Assembly: GCA_002441445.1 (NCBI GenBank)
Contig: DJWC01000004.1
Span: 36,969-100,968, forward strand
Length of the DNA stretch: 64,000 bases
Direction: 5' to 3'
Source: Pusillimonas sp. UBA6240
GTDB lineage: Bacteria > Pseudomonadota > Gammaproteobacteria > Burkholderiales > Burkholderiaceae_B
Shown: positions 25,330-34,327 of the stretch, one piece after another
How positions within the stretch are numbered: position 1 is the first letter of the stretch
How the letters are laid out: each line of letters starts with the position of its first letter
The notes under the pieces: generated by a model
Told to the model about the DNA's origin: nothing
The model's input: the letters and a program-made list of their open reading frames with translations, nothing else
The model's database searches: none
Translations under genes and position numbers: made by a program

Positions 25330-28300
25330 TCGACGGACTCCAGTTCATCACGGTCAAAGAGGGTGGGCATGCTTTGTTCGCGCTCGGCAGCTGCGCAGTA
25401 GGTAGCGCCGTCCGCCCAGTACGCGGGCGAAAGTTCGATCCCATATCCGCGCCGGCCCAGCTTCACCGCCACGTACGGGACGGTCATCAACCCGCCGAAC
25501 GGGTCCAGGACCAGCTCGTCGGCCATGCTGTATTGCTCGATCGCCCGCTCGACCAAGTCAAGCGGCAGGGGGCAGAGGTGTTGTTCCTTCCCCTTCATTG
25601 CCTGGGTGGTGTTCAAGGTGCGCATGCGAACCACGTCGGTCAATACGTCGGGGTGCCAGGACTGCGGCTGCAGCAGCATGAACTTGGTCGGCAACCATCC
25701 GGATGCGTCGACCGCTTCGGCAATCTTCACGTCATGCCGATAGTCGTAGATGTTCTCCAGGCTGTGCTTTTTGAATAGTTGGAAGATTTGCGCCTGGTCC
25801 AGGCCATCGAGTTCTTCCGGCTGCAAGAGGCGGTTGCCGCTGGATCGCATGAAACCGTGGGCATCAATCTGCCAGCGGCCGCGCGTGTACCAGACTTTAT
25901 CCTTCTTGACCGGCAGGTCCGCATAGCCATTGCTGCGGTCGGTGGGCGGCTTGCGGAAAATCAGGAAGTACTCGGGCATGCCGGCGCCCATGCGAGAGCC
26001 GTCCTTGCACTGCTCGGACCAGCCTAGCCGGTACGTTTGGTTATTCTCGCGCACCACGTCGGTGACGATGGTCTTGCGCGCGATGAAGGCGAAACCGTGC
26101 TTGGTCATTGCGCTGATGCATTCGTCCGAGAACGGGTGCACCGTCTGAAAGCCGAAGCCATTGATGCCGCCAGGGGTGATCCGGTCTTTAACGTGGATCG
26201 CGGCCACGCGGCCCGGTTGCAGCACCCGATACAGTTCTGGAATGAGATAGTCCATCTGCTCCCAAAAGTGCGGGTTGTCGTCAGTGTGGCCAAAATCCGC
26301 ATAGTTGGGGCTGTATTCGTACTGAGTAGCAAACGGGATGCTGCTGACGATCAGGCCTATGCTGTTGCTTTCCATTTGCCGGGTTTCCAGCACGCAATCA
26401 TTGTTGACGAGGGTGTAACGCTCGCCCTTGGCCTGGACGCGCTCAACACCCAACGCGCGGGTGAGGCGGCTGGCCATGGCGGACTCGGCCAGGCCGTACT
26501 TCTTGATGATGGCGCTCATTTTGTTTGCCTGCTCAATGTGCTGCGCCCAGCGGCGCTCCAGTTCCCGGCGCACCTCGCGCTCGGCTTCCGTATAGATGAT
26601 GTCGATACGCACCCGGTCTTTGGGTTGCCCGAATCGCATGACGCGGTGAACGGCTTGGATAAAGTCCCGGAACTTGAAGCCGATGCCAAGGAATACTTCC
26701 CACCAGCAATGCCGCTGGAAATTGCAGCCGGCGCCAGCGATGACGGGTTTGGCGCCCAACTCAGCGAACTTGCCGTCGCTGAAGTCGACGATGGCTTGCT
26801 CGCGCTCGTCCAAGTTCTGAGCGCCGTAGACGGTGACTATGCTCGGGATGGCCTTCTCGATCGCATGGCGCTCGGCCTCCAGGTCGTGCCAGATGATCCG
26901 ATGAGCTTGAGGGTCTTCCGCACGAATCTCCATCAGCTTGGCAACGCGGCCGGATAAGCTTTCCCGCTTTTCCCTGGCGGCATCCACTACTCCGAGGGCG
27001 GGGGCGGTGAATAGGCGGGCCTGCCCGTCCTTCTCGGCACCGGCCTGCCGGTGATCGCTGGGCAGCTCGTGCCAGCGCAGGTCCAGCTTGGGCAGCTCAT
27101 AGCCCTCATCGCTGAAGCCAAGATCGCTTGGCCGCTGTATGAATAGAGCCCAGCTCGACACCCACAGCCAGAACTCTTCCTCTTTGTGGGGCAGTAGCGT
27201 CAGCTGGTCAGCCTTCTCGATGTTGCGCTTAAAGAACCGGGTCTTGGCGGCCGCCACGTCCATGACGCCCAGATACGCCGCATAGGCGAGGAGTTCGATG
27301 TAGTCCTGGGGCGACGGTGTGGCAGTCGCCACAAACCGGAAGCGGATACCTTCGGTCTTTATGCCGGCCTCGCGATCGTCGCCAGCGAAGAGCTTCATGA
27401 ACTCGCGGAAGGTCTTTGAGCCGCCAAAGCCGCGCAGCACGTCGGCCTCATCCAGGCTTGTGGCCTGGAACAGGCGCGGATCAAGCTTACCGTCGCGTAC
27501 GGTCTCGTAATTGGTCAAGTACACGCCGGTCGGGCCGGCTTCCTCAATGCTGCGGATGAACTTCGGCGGCTCGGCCCAGCCCAGGCGCTCTATCGCATCG
27601 CGTCGAAACTCCTGACGCACGCCCAGCGGAATGGTGATCAGACCACGGCCATCGCAATGTTTGGCCGCGAGACGAACCGCCTCCAACTGCATGACGGTGT
27701 TGTGAGTGACCGTGAAGTCTCCGAGTAGGTATAGGTGATTGCCATCGATCTCGAAGCCGAAGTAGTCGCCTTCTCCCAGTGGCTCAACATCGAACCCATA
27801 GACGAGAGGATTCTTAATCTGCCGGCGTGCCGGCGCCTTCTTACGAGTTAGGCACGGCACCATGCTTGTGTGGCCGCTGATCGTCAGCGTAAAGTAGGTC
27901 ACTCCGTTTACTACTTGTGTGGTATGGCTCACGGATAGCCCGAGCGACCTCACCAGAAACAAGATGTCGTCGCGCAACCCGTTCCACTTTGTGCCAATGC
28001 GCAGGCAACCGTCTCGCAAACTTCCGTCCGTATCTATCAAGCCAGCGAGCAGTTGCAGCCGGGTTTCGCGGTCATTCAGCAGATAGCGCTGGTCGATGCG
28101 CTTGCCGTCCGCGCCCGCGCTGCCTTGTACGAAATAGAACTCGTCGATATGTTTGGCTCGGCCGCGCGTCACACGTGTTAGGTGATACGTCGTGCATCCG
28201 CGCCCACTTTCCTCCCGAAGTTGCAGGCCGCGAGTATGTTGGAACGCCTTGATCTTGTTGACGATCTCCGAATCGCGGTCATTGATGGTCCAGGCGAGCG

Positions 28301-28881
28301 ACCCTTGATGCCCATCGCCGAGCCACGCTCCGTACAGATACGGGTCCATGGGAACCGGCTGCACTGGGAACTCGACCGGAACCTTATAACTCTTGAAGCA
28401 ATTGCGGCGGGCATATTCTGGCAGACGCAAGAAGTCGCAGAGGCGCATATTGACCACGTCTCCCATCCTGTGCTCGCCGTACTTGTTCGATACCTTGAGC
28501 GAGAGAATGTGCCCCTCATTGCAGATGAACGAATCACCGTTCTTGAGGGTTACTCTGTAAAGCTGGTCGCGTCCTCTGGCGAGCGAAAGCACGCGGCGCG
28601 GGCGGCCGTCGTCGCCCATTAGCGAATCGCCTACCCGAATGGTCTCGATCAGTCGGATAGAGCCGTCCGCCATCAATATCGGTGTGCCCGCACCGTGGCA
28701 CTTGTGCAGCCCGAATGAGGCGAACAGCGCGCGCCGGCCGCCGGCCAGAGCCCACTGGATGGCGACTTGATTAAAGGGCTTGATGCGCTGGTTGATCTCC
28801 GACAGTTCAACATGGAATCCGATCTGGGGGGGCCAATTGCATCTTGGCGCGGAGGAAGTCTTCGTATAGCTGTTGGGTCAT
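25326..28881 (-). CDS. Helicase-DNA methyltransferase fusion, interrupted by an intein and a frameshift
   Basis: The reading starts at ATG 28881 (MTQQLYEDFLRAK) and breaks at a run of seven G (28826-28832), where the frame ends at a TGA (28809). From the next frame the protein continues without any start codon to 25326. The host protein is an SF2/SNF2-type helicase: Walker A-like FGLHKT, Walker B-like LDEAD, ATATPSP, and the HRVMRFGQ motif VI. A DNA methyltransferase domain follows, with a VLDPFGG SAM-binding motif near the C-terminus and SSIPF in place of the usual DPPY. An intein (27699-28700) splits the P-loop Lys-Thr. Mature length would be about 850 residues. It could be a recoded gene, a pseudogene or carry a sequencing error. 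Confidence 0.8.
27699..28700 (-). mobile_element. Intein with LAGLIDADG homing endonuclease
   Basis: 334 codons in frame within the helicase P-loop. The first residue is Cys, block B has NEGH, and the C-terminal HN is followed by Thr as the first downstream extein residue. All splicing positions are therefore present. Two LAGLIDADG motifs, LYGAWLGDG (about residue 122) and LLAGLIDTD (about 217), mark an intact dodecapeptide endonuclease. The insertion lies between the Lys and Thr of FGLHK/T, a conserved ATP-binding site typical of intein targets. Confidence 0.9.
28826..28832 (-). other. Seven-C run on the coding strand, frameshift point
   Basis: On the coding strand the run reads GG-CCCCCCC-AG. 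With six C the reading would pass from MTQQLYEDFLRAKMQLAP into QIGFHVELSEINQRI and the helicase. With seven it stops 8 codons later. Confidence 0.8.
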
Positions 28882-29312
28882 TTGCGCACCACCTTGAAGA
28901 GTGCGCGCTCGACAGGCCAGCCTCGGCGCAGGCGCGTTTGTAGCGTCTTTCGACTTAACCCAACCTCTTCCGCCCACGCGGCCACGCATTGTTCCTTACC
29001 GCGAAACGTCAGCAGGACATTGATGCGAGTGTTTCGCCGCTGCTCAACAATAGTGGCCCACCGACAGTTATCTGGTGAGTAATCACCGTCGTTATTAATC
29101 CGATCAATGCTCATACCTTCCGGCGGCTCGCCCATGTCCGCAAGGAAGTTCTCGAACTGCCTCCAGCGATCGCATACACGAATGCCTCGAGCACCATAGT
29201 TGTGATACTGCGGATGTCGCTTGTATTCGCAACGTGACCGCAATCCCATCCAAGTTTTGTAGGCGCGGCTAACTTTCCCGCGATAGGTGTGGCCGTGTCG
29301 CAACGTGCTCAT
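28878..29312 (-). CDS. HNH homing endonuclease-like protein
   Basis: 144 residues. SRCEYKRHPQYHNYGARGIRVCDRW, then FENFLADMG, SIDRINNDGDYSPDNCRWAT is the characteristic core of phage HNH/AP2-type homing endonucleases. The C-terminal part (FRGKEQCVAAWAEEVGLSRKTLQTRLRRGW) is a helix-turn-helix DNA-binding domain of the same group. It starts inside the methyltransferase stop (ATGA), and its stop overlaps the helicase start, so it is a free-standing mobile gene fitted into the operon. Confidence 0.88.
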   Translation of the reverse strand: MSTLRHGHTYRGKVSRAYKTWMGLRSRCEYKRHPQYHNYGARGIRVCDRWRQFENFLADMGEPPEGMSIDRINNDGDYSPDNCRWATIVEQRRNTRINVLLTFRGKEQCVAAWAEEVGLSRKTLQTRLRRGWPVERALFKVVRK

Positions 29313-31369
29313 AACCCACCTCGCACAGAGAGGGCGATAACCAACGGCCGCACCCATATTGGGGTGCTGGAAAGTTGAAATGTCTCCCCGGCCCAGGACA
29401 GCAGGATGGCGCGGCCGATCTCTTCGGCCATCGCCTCAGCGGCCGCCGGCGGCACCATGTTGCCGATGTGCTCGCGCCAAACCTGGTCCGATGTGCCCTC
29501 CATCACTAGGGGGCCATGCTCGGCGAAGTCGTCCGGGTCGTAGTAAGACTGAAGCGCCGCGAGCTCCAACGTGGTGAAAGGACGGTGCCAAGTGCCGTCA
29601 AGAGACTGGATTCGGCAGACGAGCTTGTCGTTGGGGGCCGGCATTGAAACTTGCGAAATTGCGCAATCTGGCAAGTTCCTATGGTCGGCCACGCTCCACC
29701 AGCCGTTGTCGTGGCACGCGGAGGCGGAAACCGCCATGCTCGAATCGTTCCAGCCCTTCACGCCGTAGTGGCCGCCAGTGAGGTAGTCATCGCCTTTGGC
29801 CCGATTCATATTGGGCCGGGGATCCGACACCGCGTACGCGCCCATGTCGTCGCCGCCGATGACGGTACCGGTTTTGCCTTCCCATTTCGACACGGGATAT
29901 TTTGCGAAGAGCTTGCCGCGGGCAGTTGGCCGAGGATCAGCTACGCATTGGCCTGTCCCATGCGCACTGGTGACCGCTTTGGCGGCATCGTCGAAAGGCA
30001 CAATGCGAAACTCGTTTGAGTGTTTGGCTGGGCCTATGTGACGGGGGTCTGCAACACACTGGCCGCCAGAGCTCGGACCGTGACCGCTACTCACGACACC
30101 TGCGGAACCGCCCCAAGGCACGATCCGGTAGACGTTCTTATGGGTGTTCTCGCCATAGGCGCGTGGGTCGGCGACGCTGTAGTAGCCCTGGCCGGGCCCT
30201 TGCTGACCAGCGATGGCCCCCGTCGACTCATCCCAATTCCGCACGCCGTAGGCCTGGCCGTCCTTCCACTTGGAAGATTGATTGAACCGGACATCGGCCA
30301 CAGCAAAGCGCCCGTTGCTGGGCAGCGATTCGCCGGCAATCGCGCCGGCTGTATCCTCCCAGCTATTGACCCCATAGCCCGCACCAAACAGTTCGGTCCT
30401 AGGATCGGCTATTGAGAAAGCGCCATTGGTAGGCATGGCCCGGCTGGTCACGGCGCCGGCAGTCTCTTGCCACTGGCGCACCCCGAGGTAGCCACCATAT
30501 GCCTCCGGCACAATCAGATAATCGCGTAGATCCCCATTCTCAACTACCAAGCGATTGAGCGATCGCCAGTCTTTGCCGGCTTCAACAAAGGCCAGCCGGA
30601 CCCAAGTTTTCCACGCCAAGCGCGGCACACGGTGCATGGGCCCCGCGGCCGGATCGCCCGGCAGATGCATGCGGTCCAGGATTTCGCCGACTGAGCGCAG
30701 GGGGCGCTGGGGCGGCTCATAGACGGCCATAGGCATCTTTTCCCCATGGCGCGCCACCAGCAGAAAGCGCCGGCGGCTTTGGGCGAGCCCGCCTACCTCG
30801 CCGCAGTCGTGGACCGTTTCGCGCACGATGTAGCCATAGTGCCGAAACAATGCAATGATCTGCTCAAGGAATTTACGGCCGCGCGTCATAATGAGCGGCA
30901 CGTTCTCGAAAATAAAGAACTCTGGCAGATCGTCTTTCCAGGCTTCCAGGCACAGCCAAACAGCGCGGAAAGTTAAGCCGTTCATTGCTTGGTACTTGAC
31001 CGAGGCCGCGTGGGATTTCGCCAGCAGACCAGAAAAGCCCTTGCATGGAGCCGACAGGAATACGACGTTGGGCCGGTACCCATGCGCCGCTGCCCGCACA
31101 TCGTCAGGTGTGACTTCTGCCCATCCCGGCGGTGGTTCTTGCCCGTTGATCGCTATGTACTGTTCGCGGCTGGCCAGGTCGCGCACAGTGGTGGGGTAGC
31201 CGCCGAGTTTGTCGCAGTCCTGTACCGCCACGGCGTCAATGTCCATCCCGCCGATATACACAAAATTGCCCTGTAGGCCGGGGATTCGCGGCTGCGCGCG
31301 CTGGAACCCCTTCTTCCCGCCGCCCGATCCAGGGAACAAATGGAAGTGGTAGATGTCCCTGCTAATCAC
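29309..31369 (-). CDS. C5 cytosine DNA methyltransferase with a repeat-rich insert
   Basis: 686 residues from a GTG at 31369 that overlaps the preceding TGA (GTGA) and follows CGGAGG. Motifs are I FPGSGGGKKGF (12-22), IV with catalytic Cys in SAPCKGFSG (about 109), VI FENVP (155), VIII QSRRR (197-201) and X GNMVPPAAAEAM (636 on). Between VIII and X, where the target-recognition domain lies, seven degenerate units of 37-46 residues (about 294-564) each carry a V/I-x-x-W/F box and end in VADPR or similar. The family methylates cytosine C5. It may protect phage DNA from host restriction (inference). Confidence 0.9.
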   Translation of the reverse strand: MISRDIYHFHLFPGSGGGKKGFQRAQPRIPGLQGNFVYIGGMDIDAVAVQDCDKLGGYPTTVRDLASREQYIAINGQEPPPGWAEVTPDDVRAAAHGYRPNVVFLSAPCKGFSGLLAKSHAASVKYQAMNGLTFRAVWLCLEAWKDDLPEFFIFENVPLIMTRGRKFLEQIIALFRHYGYIVRETVHDCGEVGGLAQSRRRFLLVARHGEKMPMAVYEPPQRPLRSVGEILDRMHLPGDPAAGPMHRVPRLAWKTWVRLAFVEAGKDWRSLNRLVVENGDLRDYLIVPEAYGGYLGVRQWQETAGAVTSRAMPTNGAFSIADPRTELFGAGYGVNSWEDTAGAIAGESLPSNGRFAVADVRFNQSSKWKDGQAYGVRNWDESTGAIAGQQGPGQGYYSVADPRAYGENTHKNVYRIVPWGGSAGVVSSGHGPSSGGQCVADPRHIGPAKHSNEFRIVPFDDAAKAVTSAHGTGQCVADPRPTARGKLFAKYPVSKWEGKTGTVIGGDDMGAYAVSDPRPNMNRAKGDDYLTGGHYGVKGWNDSSMAVSASACHDNGWWSVADHRNLPDCAISQVSMPAPNDKLVCRIQSLDGTWHRPFTTLELAALQSYYDPDDFAEHGPLVMEGTSDQVWREHIGNMVPPAAAEAMAEEIGRAILLSWAGETFQLSSTPIWVRPLVIALSVRGGL
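29678..30490 (-). repeat. Seven tandem degenerate repeats in the methyltransferase
   Basis: Each unit contains a (Y/F)xVxxW-type start, a small-residue stretch such as AGAIAG, and a closing SVADPR (variants SIADP, AVADVR, CVADPR, AVSDPR, SVADHR). The units are diverged at DNA level, so they are ancient rather than a recent slippage product. Confidence 0.75.
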
Positions 31370-31824
31370 GCCGCGGCCCTCCGCCCGTAGGGCTTGCATA
31401 TCTCCACTACGCGGGCGCATTGCGCCTCATCGAACCAACCGATGTGGCAATGGTCCACGTGGATTCCAAGCTGCGCGGCCAACCATGTGTAGCCAAGCTT
31501 GCGTGCCTTATGCGGGCGGCATCCCTCGATCGCAACTTTCCCTTGCCATAACGGATCGAACGCCTCATGCGCCGCCTTCTTGGCATCGCGCAGCGCCTTG
31601 TTTGCGGTCCGGCCCAGCGGCAGTATCGTGCCAGGGTGACAGCCAACATAGGTACTCGGGCAGTGTGGACATGCCCACACCGGTCCATAATCTTTGAAAT
31701 ACGGGTACAGAGGGTCGCCGGGTTCGGCCAGTTCGGCAGCGCCGCCGCAATATGCACAAAGGGCGACGTTGCCGTTCCAATATTCCGCTGGCGGCGGCAT
31801 GGCCATGGTGTTCTGCTTATCCAT
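31366..31824 (-). CDS. Zinc-finger-containing phage protein (DUF3268-like)
   Basis: 152 residues. The N-terminus has ALCAYCGGAAEL and WACPHCPSTYVGCHPG, two CxxC pairs forming a zinc finger. The remainder (GRTANKALRDAKKAAHEAFDPLW) matches the small zinc-finger-like proteins common in proteobacterial phages. Function unknown. It is coupled to the cytosine methyltransferase by a GTGA overlap. Confidence 0.75.
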   Translation of the reverse strand: MDKQNTMAMPPPAEYWNGNVALCAYCGGAAELAEPGDPLYPYFKDYGPVWACPHCPSTYVGCHPGTILPLGRTANKALRDAKKAAHEAFDPLWQGKVAIEGCRPHKARKLGYTWLAAQLGIHVDHCHIGWFDEAQCARVVEICKPYGRRAAA

Positions 31825-32275
31825 GGATGATTCCTTGTTTCTCGAACTCTTCTTTAATCTGGGCTTGCCGCAGGATGCTTAGCTGTTCGGCAGGGTCGGC
31901 CAGCGCCATTGCTCGTTGGATGGACGGCAGCGCCTGGCGCAGCTTCTGCAGCAACATTTCGGTGATGGGGCTCATGTACTTCAGGCAGGCGTGCAATTGC
32001 CGCAGGGGCTGAATCGGCAGTTCGCAATGATGGCGCGCGCAGTACATTTCCAAATGCCAGATGACGCCTTCCAGCGCCGCCGCCGTGTCGTACCATTGGC
32101 CGTCGCCGTCTTGGAACATGGGCGTACCGCGCGGGCTGGCGTCTACGGTGCCGTCTCTGGCGATTTGGTCAATGATTCGTTCCAGCGGCCCCAGCACCAG
32201 TTGCGCACCCACGATCATGGGCGTGCGCACAGGGCGACGGACATACGGCTTGTTGCGGCGCTTGGCGGGTTTCAT
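31817..32275 (-). CDS. Hypothetical phage protein
   Basis: 152 residues, basic N-terminus (MKPAKRRNKPYVRRPVRTP) and a mostly helical remainder. No recognised domain. It overlaps both neighbours by a few bases, as do the rest of the operon genes. Confidence 0.7.
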   Translation of the reverse strand: MKPAKRRNKPYVRRPVRTPMIVGAQLVLGPLERIIDQIARDGTVDASPRGTPMFQDGDGQWYDTAAALEGVIWHLEMYCARHHCELPIQPLRQLHACLKYMSPITEMLLQKLRQALPSIQRAMALADPAEQLSILRQAQIKEEFEKQGIIHG

Positions 32276-32715
32276 CGTGTGATCCCCCGCCAGATGAAAT
32301 CGCCCTTGTCTTCCTTGACGGTGGGCTCGTTATCCTTGCAAGGACACTCGAGGCCGACCAGCGGGTCAGCGACGGGAGACCAGAAGTTGCGCACTACGCC
32401 GCCAGGAACATGGTTGTCTTCTTCGAACCGCCGCGAATCCGCGAACATCGATAGAATCCAGATGGCATCTGCGCTGCTGGCCCTGCTGGGCTCGGTGAAG
32501 GGTGGCAGCCAGCGGCTGATGCTGATGTGGTACTCGGGCCCCTTTTCAGGCTCGCCCGGCTCAGCCTTGGCGACTTCGACGGCCGATATCACGAGAAAGC
32601 CTTGCTGGTGGGCGAAGGTCTCCGAGGGATAGCCGGTCTTGGCCATCCCCGGGTTTCGAACCCTGGTCCAGCCGCGGCCTGTTGGTTGTAGAGGCTTGAT
32701 GACGCTTTCAACCAT
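32272..32715 (-). CDS. Hypothetical phage protein
   Basis: About 147 residues from the ATG at 32715 (MVESVIKPLQPTGRGWTRV). It has scattered cysteines (ECPCKDN) and an aromatic C-terminus, and is not recognised. The start overlaps the exonuclease stop by 8 bases. Confidence 0.65.
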   Translation of the reverse strand: MVESVIKPLQPTGRGWTRVRNPGMAKTGYPSETFAHQQGFLVISAVEVAKAEPGEPEKGPEYHISISRWLPPFTEPSRASSADAIWILSMFADSRRFEEDNHVPGGVVRNFWSPVADPLVGLECPCKDNEPTVKEDKGDFIWRGITR

Positions 32716-33334
32716 TATCAACCTCGGCCTTCAGGTGGTCCTGGATGGCGAAATACACGGCAATGCAGGCATTGACGTCGGCCATCGCGCTGTGCGCCCC
32801 GTCGAAGGGCTGGCCGAAGAAGTGCTTGTACGCTTCGGTCAGGTTGGCGGTTTTGTAGTGGTTGCGCCCGGCCGCCCGCATCTTGGCCGTGGGGGGGCAT
32901 TTGACGATGGGCGTAGCAAGCTTGGCCGTACACTCGGCCGTGCCGTCCTTCCATTTATCGGACAGCGGCTCGGGGAAGGCCTGAGGAAAGCGCTTCAGGG
33001 CGATGCGTAGGATTCGTGCGTCGAACTGCTCATTGTGGGCAATCCGAGTCCGGGCGTTCCATAGGCCGAGGAATATGGCGACCGCCGATTCTTCGGGTAT
33101 GCCAAGATCATGGGCCTTTTCGGTGGTAATGCCGTGGATGGCCGCGACATCGTCCGGAATCGTCCAACCGCGCGGCTTGATGATCACGTCCATGCTGGCA
33201 ACCGTCTTGCGGGTGTCCATATCCACCAGTGCGGCGGCCAACTGGACGATGTGCGGCTGGCGTGGATCCTCGGAGGGTTCGCTGAAAAGCGGCATTCCCT
33301 GCGTTTCCGTATCGTAGAAGAGTCCGTAGTTCAT
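32708..33334 (-). CDS. DnaQ-like 3'-5' exonuclease (DEDD family)
   Basis: About 208 residues. Exo I is YDTETQGMP, Exo II is in AHNEQFDARIL, and Exo III is GAHSAMADV with the His and Asp of DEDDh enzymes. These are the metal ligands of proofreading-type exonucleases. I take the ATG at 33334 after GAGGTG; an ATG at 33349 overlaps the upstream stop. It probably acts in phage recombination or DNA turnover with the RecT/YqaJ system. Confidence 0.85.
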   Translation of the reverse strand: MNYGLFYDTETQGMPLFSEPSEDPRQPHIVQLAAALVDMDTRKTVASMDVIIKPRGWTIPDDVAAIHGITTEKAHDLGIPEESAVAIFLGLWNARTRIAHNEQFDARILRIALKRFPQAFPEPLSDKWKDGTAECTAKLATPIVKCPPTAKMRAAGRNHYKTANLTEAYKHFFGQPFDGAHSAMADVNACIAVYFAIQDHLKAEVDNG

Positions 33335-33345
33335 CTCGCCACACC

Positions 33346-33852
33346 TCATTCGACAGGGCCGTCGGCGGGTGGCTGCATCGAGAACTCAATTTCATTCCCG
33401 ATGAGCATGGCCAGCTTGGCAATCTGCTTTTCGTCCGGATCGCACTTGACGCGGAAGCTCATGGCGACCGTGCCGCCGTCCATGAACGTCAAAGCGAAAC
33501 CGTCCACGGTGACGTCATCCAGCTCGACATCGGACTTTCCGCCGGTACCGAAGTGGACCGTGAAGGCGGCGCCCACGATGTCCCAGTCCCACTTCACGCC
33601 TGCGATGCGACTGCCGAAGACCAGGCGGTTCAGCGGCAGATCATCTTCGCCCTTGTCCGCAAGGTCCATTTCGCCAGGGAGCGGCTTGCGGTAGAAGGCA
33701 GATTTCAACGAGGGATGCAGCTCGGATAGCACGTCGTTGCTAACCTTGATCGCGACCTTTATATCTGCACCCGTGACGTTCTCATCACCGTGTTTCTCCG
33801 CCCGCAGGTTCAGGTTATTGAGGATGCCGGTTTGGCGGCTGAGTTCGAACAT
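33346..33852 (-). CDS. Hypothetical phage protein
   Basis: 168 residues (MFELSRQTGILNNLNLRAEKHGDENVTGADIKV...), acidic, predicted mainly beta. It lies between the exonuclease and the SbcC-like ATPase modules. Proteins of this type are common in recombination blocks of proteobacterial phages, but I cannot name a family. AGAGCATG provides a ribosome-binding site. Confidence 0.7.
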   Translation of the reverse strand: MFELSRQTGILNNLNLRAEKHGDENVTGADIKVAIKVSNDVLSELHPSLKSAFYRKPLPGEMDLADKGEDDLPLNRLVFGSRIAGVKWDWDIVGAAFTVHFGTGGKSDVELDDVTVDGFALTFMDGGTVAMSFRVKCDPDEKQIAKLAMLIGNEIEFSMQPPADGPVE

Positions 33853-33945
33853 TCATGCTCTCCAGATGGGAAATGGTGGGCAGCGCAGCGGCTGAGTTTG
33901 GGGAGGGGAGGGAGTAGCCGCCGCGCCTTGAGTGCCCGTAACTGG

Positions 33946-34278
33946 TTAGTTGGGGAACCGGAAGAATGGGCCGGGCTTGATGGGTGATGTTGCTAGAAGC
34001 GCCAACAACATTGCATCAAGCGGGTCGTCTGACGGCTCTGAGGGTTCAAGTGTGGGCTCACCTAGGTCCAGCTCCTTGGCCAACTCCGTGATCATGTTTT
34101 TGACGTTGATCAGGTCGATGCCATTGATTCCCGCTTGCTTCTTGTGCGGGGTGCCGCTGAGCTGGTGAACCCTCGATGTCTGTAGGCGTTCGACTGCTAA
34201 GCCGATGATCTTCCTAAAGGTCTCGACTTCAGCGTTATTTACGCGCAGACTAAATTCGGTTTTGGTGTAGGCTTCCAT
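33946..34278 (-). CDS. Hypothetical phage protein
   Basis: 110 residues from the ATG at 34278 (MEAYTKTEFSLRVNNAEVETFRKIIGLAVERL) after AAGGAACACC. The acidic C-terminal half ends in a hydrophobic helix, MLLALLATS. Not recognised. A 93-base gap before the next gene holds nothing obvious. Confidence 0.65.
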   Translation of the reverse strand: MEAYTKTEFSLRVNNAEVETFRKIIGLAVERLQTSRVHQLSGTPHKKQAGINGIDLINVKNMITELAKELDLGEPTLEPSEPSDDPLDAMLLALLATSPIKPGPFFRFPN

Positions 34279-34327
34279 GGTGTTCCTTATGGTGGTAGGG
34301 TGGTGAAAATATCGGCCCTGGGCGCAC

